From Paramuribaculum sp. (GTDB taxonomy: Bacteria; Bacteroidota; Bacteroidia; Bacteroidales; Muribaculaceae): a stretch of 17,087 nt of DNA. The position numbers and the translations under genes are program-made. Where the stretch lies: NCBI GenBank assembly GCA_009775605.1, contig VSPV01000047.1:1-17087 (forward strand), given 5' to 3'. The notes beneath the pieces were generated by a model. The model was given only the letters and a program-made list of their open reading frames with translations. It did not search any database and had not been told where the DNA came from. Positions 14,665 through 17,087 of this stretch are shown one piece after another (position 1 is the stretch's first letter; each line of letters starts with the position of its first letter).

Positions 14665-14902
14665 AGTGCCGCGGCATCCTGTCAGAAAGACCGTAACATT
14701 AGCAAGATTGCCTCGAATCACGAAGACCGCACCGTCAGGAAGACCGTATTTAGAACGACCGCATCGCCGTTTTTGTTAAATAACATTAAATACCAAAGCT
14801 CCCATGCAGTCTTTCCACGGTTTTCATCTCTTTATTACAAACACCATAAAAAACTAACTAAACACATAAACCAATTTGTTTCACTATTCAAATTTTTCTT
14901 CC

Positions 14903-15997
14903 ATGAAAAAATACATTTTCCCACTGCTCGCCCTTTTGGCGATGCCCTTAGTGTTTACAGCATGCAGTGATGATGATGACAAGACACCCGCTGTGACTAT
15001 CACCACAGGCGAGATTCCATCAAAGAACGTGTTCGTGACAATCGACGGCAAATATATAGGTACCGCCGACGGCGTTACTGAAATCACAGGCACCGTAGAT
15101 CCATCGGCCACCGAACAGCATCTTCAGCTGAAATGCCCCTCGATGTTTCTGGTTGAGCCTACGGGAAACAATACTCCCCCGCTCGAAAAAACAGTACCTG
15201 TTTTCGACATAACCGTAAGGACGCAGAACGGCCAGACAACCCTGAGCGGCGAAAGCAGCGTAGGGTCTATAACCGTGGCAGGAGATGTTACCGTGAACCA
15301 TGCCGGCGAGAACGACTGGCGACTGCTCTTCGAGCACAAGAACCCCACCTCACTGCCATGCGAGTTGACCGGCAAGACGTTTGAAATAGAGTTTACAAGC
15401 AGGGATATCTATCCTCAACCCTCTTACATAGGCAGTGATATTCCTACCCAGGACTACGTTGAAATGACAAATACGCTCTTCGCAAAGATACCGGAGGCGT
15501 TCGTAAAGAACTCGGGGTTCACTGCCGCCCGGATCTCTTTTGTGGACAATGAGAGTTATGAGGTATCGTTCAGGGACGGAAAATCCGGCGAATGGGTAAA
15601 AGACGAGTCGGAACACAGATATATGACCTCCTCAAATCGCCTCTATCTGTTTGATGAGCCTGAATATAAAGAAAAACAGGCCGAATACTTCAACCTGAAA
15701 TCAGCAGGCCTGAACTACAGTTGCTCGCCAATGTGTTTCGCCCAGCAGAAACTGGCCTACGATGTATTCTCCATCAAAGAATGGTGCGTAACGCTGCTGA
15801 CATATCGATATCAGAACGGATGGGACGAGGCCTATTTCTTCCCGGCAAACACCAATGACTTCTTCTTCCTTGAGAACTGGAGCCAGATTTCCGATACGAG
15901 CAACCCTCTTGACGGAGAATTCAGCCTTATAACACGCCTTGAGAAAAACGGTACTCTGCTTATTGGGGCTACCGCAAAACTTCGCGTGGTAGAGTAA
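14903..15997 (+). CDS. Surface lipoprotein of unknown function
   Basis: This 364-residue lipoprotein has a signal ending in FTAC (Cys21) followed by SDDDDK. That acidic run right after the lipid cysteine matches the export signal that sends Bacteroidetes lipoproteins to the cell surface. The mature protein looks all-beta, with many aromatic residues, and shows no catalytic motif. Residues 36-150 (VFVTIDGKYIGTADGVTEITGTV) resemble the calycin-like or beta-barrel start seen in several Bacteroidales DUF lipoproteins, but no family could be named. It stands alone, with element C and a long leader upstream and a strong hairpin downstream. The ATG at 14903 gives a complete signal peptide, while an upstream start at 14876 would bury it. 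Confidence 0.88.
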   Translation: MKKYIFPLLALLAMPLVFTACSDDDDKTPAVTITTGEIPSKNVFVTIDGKYIGTADGVTEITGTVDPSATEQHLQLKCPSMFLVEPTGNNTPPLEKTVPVFDITVRTQNGQTTLSGESSVGSITVAGDVTVNHAGENDWRLLFEHKNPTSLPCELTGKTFEIEFTSRDIYPQPSYIGSDIPTQDYVEMTNTLFAKIPEAFVKNSGFTAARISFVDNESYEVSFRDGKSGEWVKDESEHRYMTSSNRLYLFDEPEYKEKQAEYFNLKSAGLNYSCSPMCFAQQKLAYDVFSIKEWCVTLLTYRYQNGWDEAYFFPANTNDFFFLENWSQISDTSNPLDGEFSLITRLEKNGTLLIGATAKLRVVE

Positions 15998-16015
15998 AAA
16001 CGTGTATCATACCCC

Positions 16016-16071
16016 AACGCCACCGGGCGGGTGGGCCGGTGCTGACAGCCGGCCCATCCGCCCGCGGCGTT
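16016..16071 (+). terminator. Long GC-rich hairpin after the surface lipoprotein gene
   Basis: An inner 15-bp stem (GGGCGGGTGGGCCGG at 16025-16039 with its complement at about 16049-16063, one G-U pair) is extended by outer arms AACGCC/GGCGTT across small asymmetric bulges. It starts 18 nt after the stop. No T run follows, so it may stabilise the 3' end rather than terminate strictly. Confidence 0.65.
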
Positions 16072-16119
16072 ATTGGGAAGGACGGCATCCCATGGGGACC
16101 TGGGAGGAACGGCGATGTA

Positions 16120-16193
16120 CTGGGAGGGTCGGCGCCAAACCCTCATGAAAATGACCTCGATACACTCCGATGGCCGGAGGCCGACCCTCCCAG
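16120..16193. repeat. 14-bp inverted repeat abutting repeat B2
   Basis: CTGGGAGGGTCGGC (16120-16133) and its perfect complement GCCGACCCTCCCAG (16180-16193) enclose 46 nt. The right arm touches the first base of repeat B2. A degenerate direct copy of the left arm (CTGGGAGGAACGGC) lies at about 16100-16113. Confidence 0.85.
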
Positions 16194-16359
16194 GGAAGCC
16201 CCGGAGGGGCGCCTTCTGTAAAACTGGCTGCGTCAGCTGCCAGAAAAGTGTGTCTTCCCTCTTCTATGCGGCGAGCCTGGGAATGGCGACGCCGCATAAA
16301 CGCGCCAGCATGGGCAGCCCGCGCCCTTCTGCCGTTCCCGCGCCCTTCCGCGCATCCTG
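16194..16359 (+). repeat. Repeat B, copy 2
   Basis: This is the second copy of the element at 10013-10159, in the same orientation. The first 136 nt are identical. A 19-nt insertion then duplicates CCCGCGCCCTTC before the shared end CGCGCATCCTG. The inserted unit GCGCCCTTCTGCC also occurs in repeat A, linking the two repeat families. Confidence 0.92.
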
Positions 16360-16370
16360 CGCTTCTCACC

Positions 16371-16433
16371 AAAAAAACGATAGGGATATTGACGGCTCCA
16401 CGGACTGTGCGTGGGCGGCAATATCCCTATCGT
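16371..16433 (-). terminator. Terminator of the greA-HIT operon
   Basis: The perfect 14-bp inverted repeat ACGATAGGGATATT (16377-16390) and AATATCCCTATCGT (16420-16433) is followed on the minus strand by a run of seven T (16377-16371). It lies 20 nt past the HIT gene stop. The 29-nt apical part can pair further through CCAC/GTGG. The arms contain the same GATAGGGATAT motif found near 2577 and 9983. Confidence 0.7.
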
Positions 16434-16453
16434 TGTAAGGTTGTGACGGAGAT

Positions 16454-16855
16454 TTACATGTGGGCGGCTACGGCTGCGGAGATTATTTTCTGCAGGCGTT
16501 CCATCTCTTCGCCGGGGAGGGTTTTCTTGTTATGGAAATCCATGTCGGCCTCGGTGGTGATGGGAATGAGGTGGATGTGGGCATGGGGTACTTCCAGGCC
16601 TATCACGGCCTCGCCGATGCGCTTGCAGGGCACGGCCTGACGCAGACCCAGCGCCACTTTCTTGGCAAACAGTTCGAGACCGGTGTATTCCTCGTCGGAG
16701 AGGTCGAAGAGGTAGCTCACCTCATGTTTGGGCACTACCAGCGTATGGCCGGGAGCCACGGGATTTACGTCGAGAAAAGCTATGAAGCGGTCGTCTTCAG
16801 CAATCTTGTAGCAGGGAATCTCGCCTGCGATTATGCGTGAGAAAATTGATGGCAT
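16454..16855 (-). CDS. HIT family hydrolase (Hint-type)
   Basis: This 133-residue cytosolic histidine-triad protein belongs to the Hint branch, which hydrolyses nucleoside phosphoramidates and similar adducts. The fold opens with SIFSRIIAGEIPCYKIAEDD and has FLDVNPVAPGHTLVVPKHE in the middle. The active-site triad is His91, His93 and His95 in VPHAHIHLIPI. The sequence is complete, with the family's usual length. It starts 10 nt after the greA stop and is probably co-transcribed with it, a pairing common in Bacteroidales. A strong hairpin with a T run follows its stop. Confidence 0.95.
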   Translation of the reverse strand: MPSIFSRIIAGEIPCYKIAEDDRFIAFLDVNPVAPGHTLVVPKHEVSYLFDLSDEEYTGLELFAKKVALGLRQAVPCKRIGEAVIGLEVPHAHIHLIPITTEADMDFHNKKTLPGEEMERLQKIISAAVAAHM

Positions 16856-16865
16856 GGCTGTGTGA

Positions 16866-17087
16866 TCAGAATGATATTTCCACTATTTCAAACTTCATCA
16901 ATCCGGCGGGAACCTTGATTTCCACAATCTCGCCGAGCTTGTGGCCGAGGAGGCCCTGGGCGATGGGGGTCGACGAACCGATTTTTTTGTCGCGGAGATT
17001 GGCCTCGCTGTCGGCCACGATGGTATATTCCATCTGCATGCCGTTCTGGATATTTTTGATCTTCACGCGGTTGAGTATCTGCACCTC
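16866..17087 (-). CDS. greA: Transcription elongation factor GreA, 3' end (cut by window edge)
   Basis: Only the last 73 residues are in the window, and the gene continues beyond position 17087. The visible part is the C-terminal FKBP-like domain, which anchors the factor on RNA polymerase near the secondary channel: VQILNRVKIKN, MEYTIVADSEANL, SSTPIAQGLLGHKLGEIVE and a final VPAGLMKFEIVEISF. GreA rescues backtracked polymerase by promoting RNA cleavage through its N-terminal coiled coil, which is outside the window. A GTG at 17084 is an in-frame internal codon, not the start. Confidence 0.94.
   Translation of the reverse strand, partial: EVQILNRVKIKNIQNGMQMEYTIVADSEANLRDKKIGSSTPIAQGLLGHKLGEIVEIKVPAGLMKFEIVEISF

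Overview
The window looks like gut Bacteroidales chromosome. The GC-rich core genes with AT-rich accessory islands would fit Muribaculaceae, but that family assignment is an inference. Supporting signs are several Bacteroidetes-type -7 promoter boxes (TATCTTTG or TAACTTTG), lipoproteins with a Ser/Asp/Glu-rich stretch after the lipid cysteine, AT-rich leaders without Shine-Dalgarno sequences, and families typical of the phylum (C10 and C69 peptidases, a periplasmic GH2 beta-galactosidase, a TPR membrane regulator ending in a HTH-like domain). No rRNA, tRNA, CRISPR array or intact transposase was seen.

Layout. Positions 1-535 hold a phased repeat that may be the end of an IS21-type element, then repeat A copy 1 (131-434) and a hairpin terminator. 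Positions 536-2405 (minus) encode a C10 (streptopain-type) cysteine protease lipoprotein and, 4 nt downstream, a small beta-sandwich lipoprotein that may be its inhibitor. Repeat A copy 2 (2614-2918) follows and runs into the 3' end of the next gene. Positions 2871-5978 (minus) form a tight four-gene operon: C69 dipeptidase, cytidine deaminase, YgbA-type NO-response protein and hexapeptide O-acetyltransferase. A 211-nt intergenic region with divergent promoters separates it from a 1183-residue secreted LacZ-type GH2 enzyme (6190-9741, plus).

Positions 9742-16453 are an accessory block bracketed by direct repeats B1 (10013-10159) and B2 (16194-16359), which are identical over their first 136 nt. 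Inside lie a membrane-spanning TPR sensor-regulator, a small secreted DUF3244-like protein, a 587-residue lipoprotein with a helical insert, a diverged inverted relative of the repeats (element C, about 14523-14664) and a 364-residue lipoprotein. Positions 16454-17087 (minus) return to core genes: an HIT-family protein and the 3' end of greA.

How the parts may work together. The secreted peptidases and the beta-galactosidase fit a glycan- and protein-degrading gut anaerobe. The regulator probably senses something in the periplasm and controls nearby lipoprotein or secreted-protein genes. The most notable structural signal is that two AT-rich accessory cassettes (C10 protease plus partner; regulator plus lipoproteins) are each bracketed by direct copies of structured, GC-rich intergenic repeats, and one repeat copy supplies the last 15 codons and the stop of the acetyltransferase.
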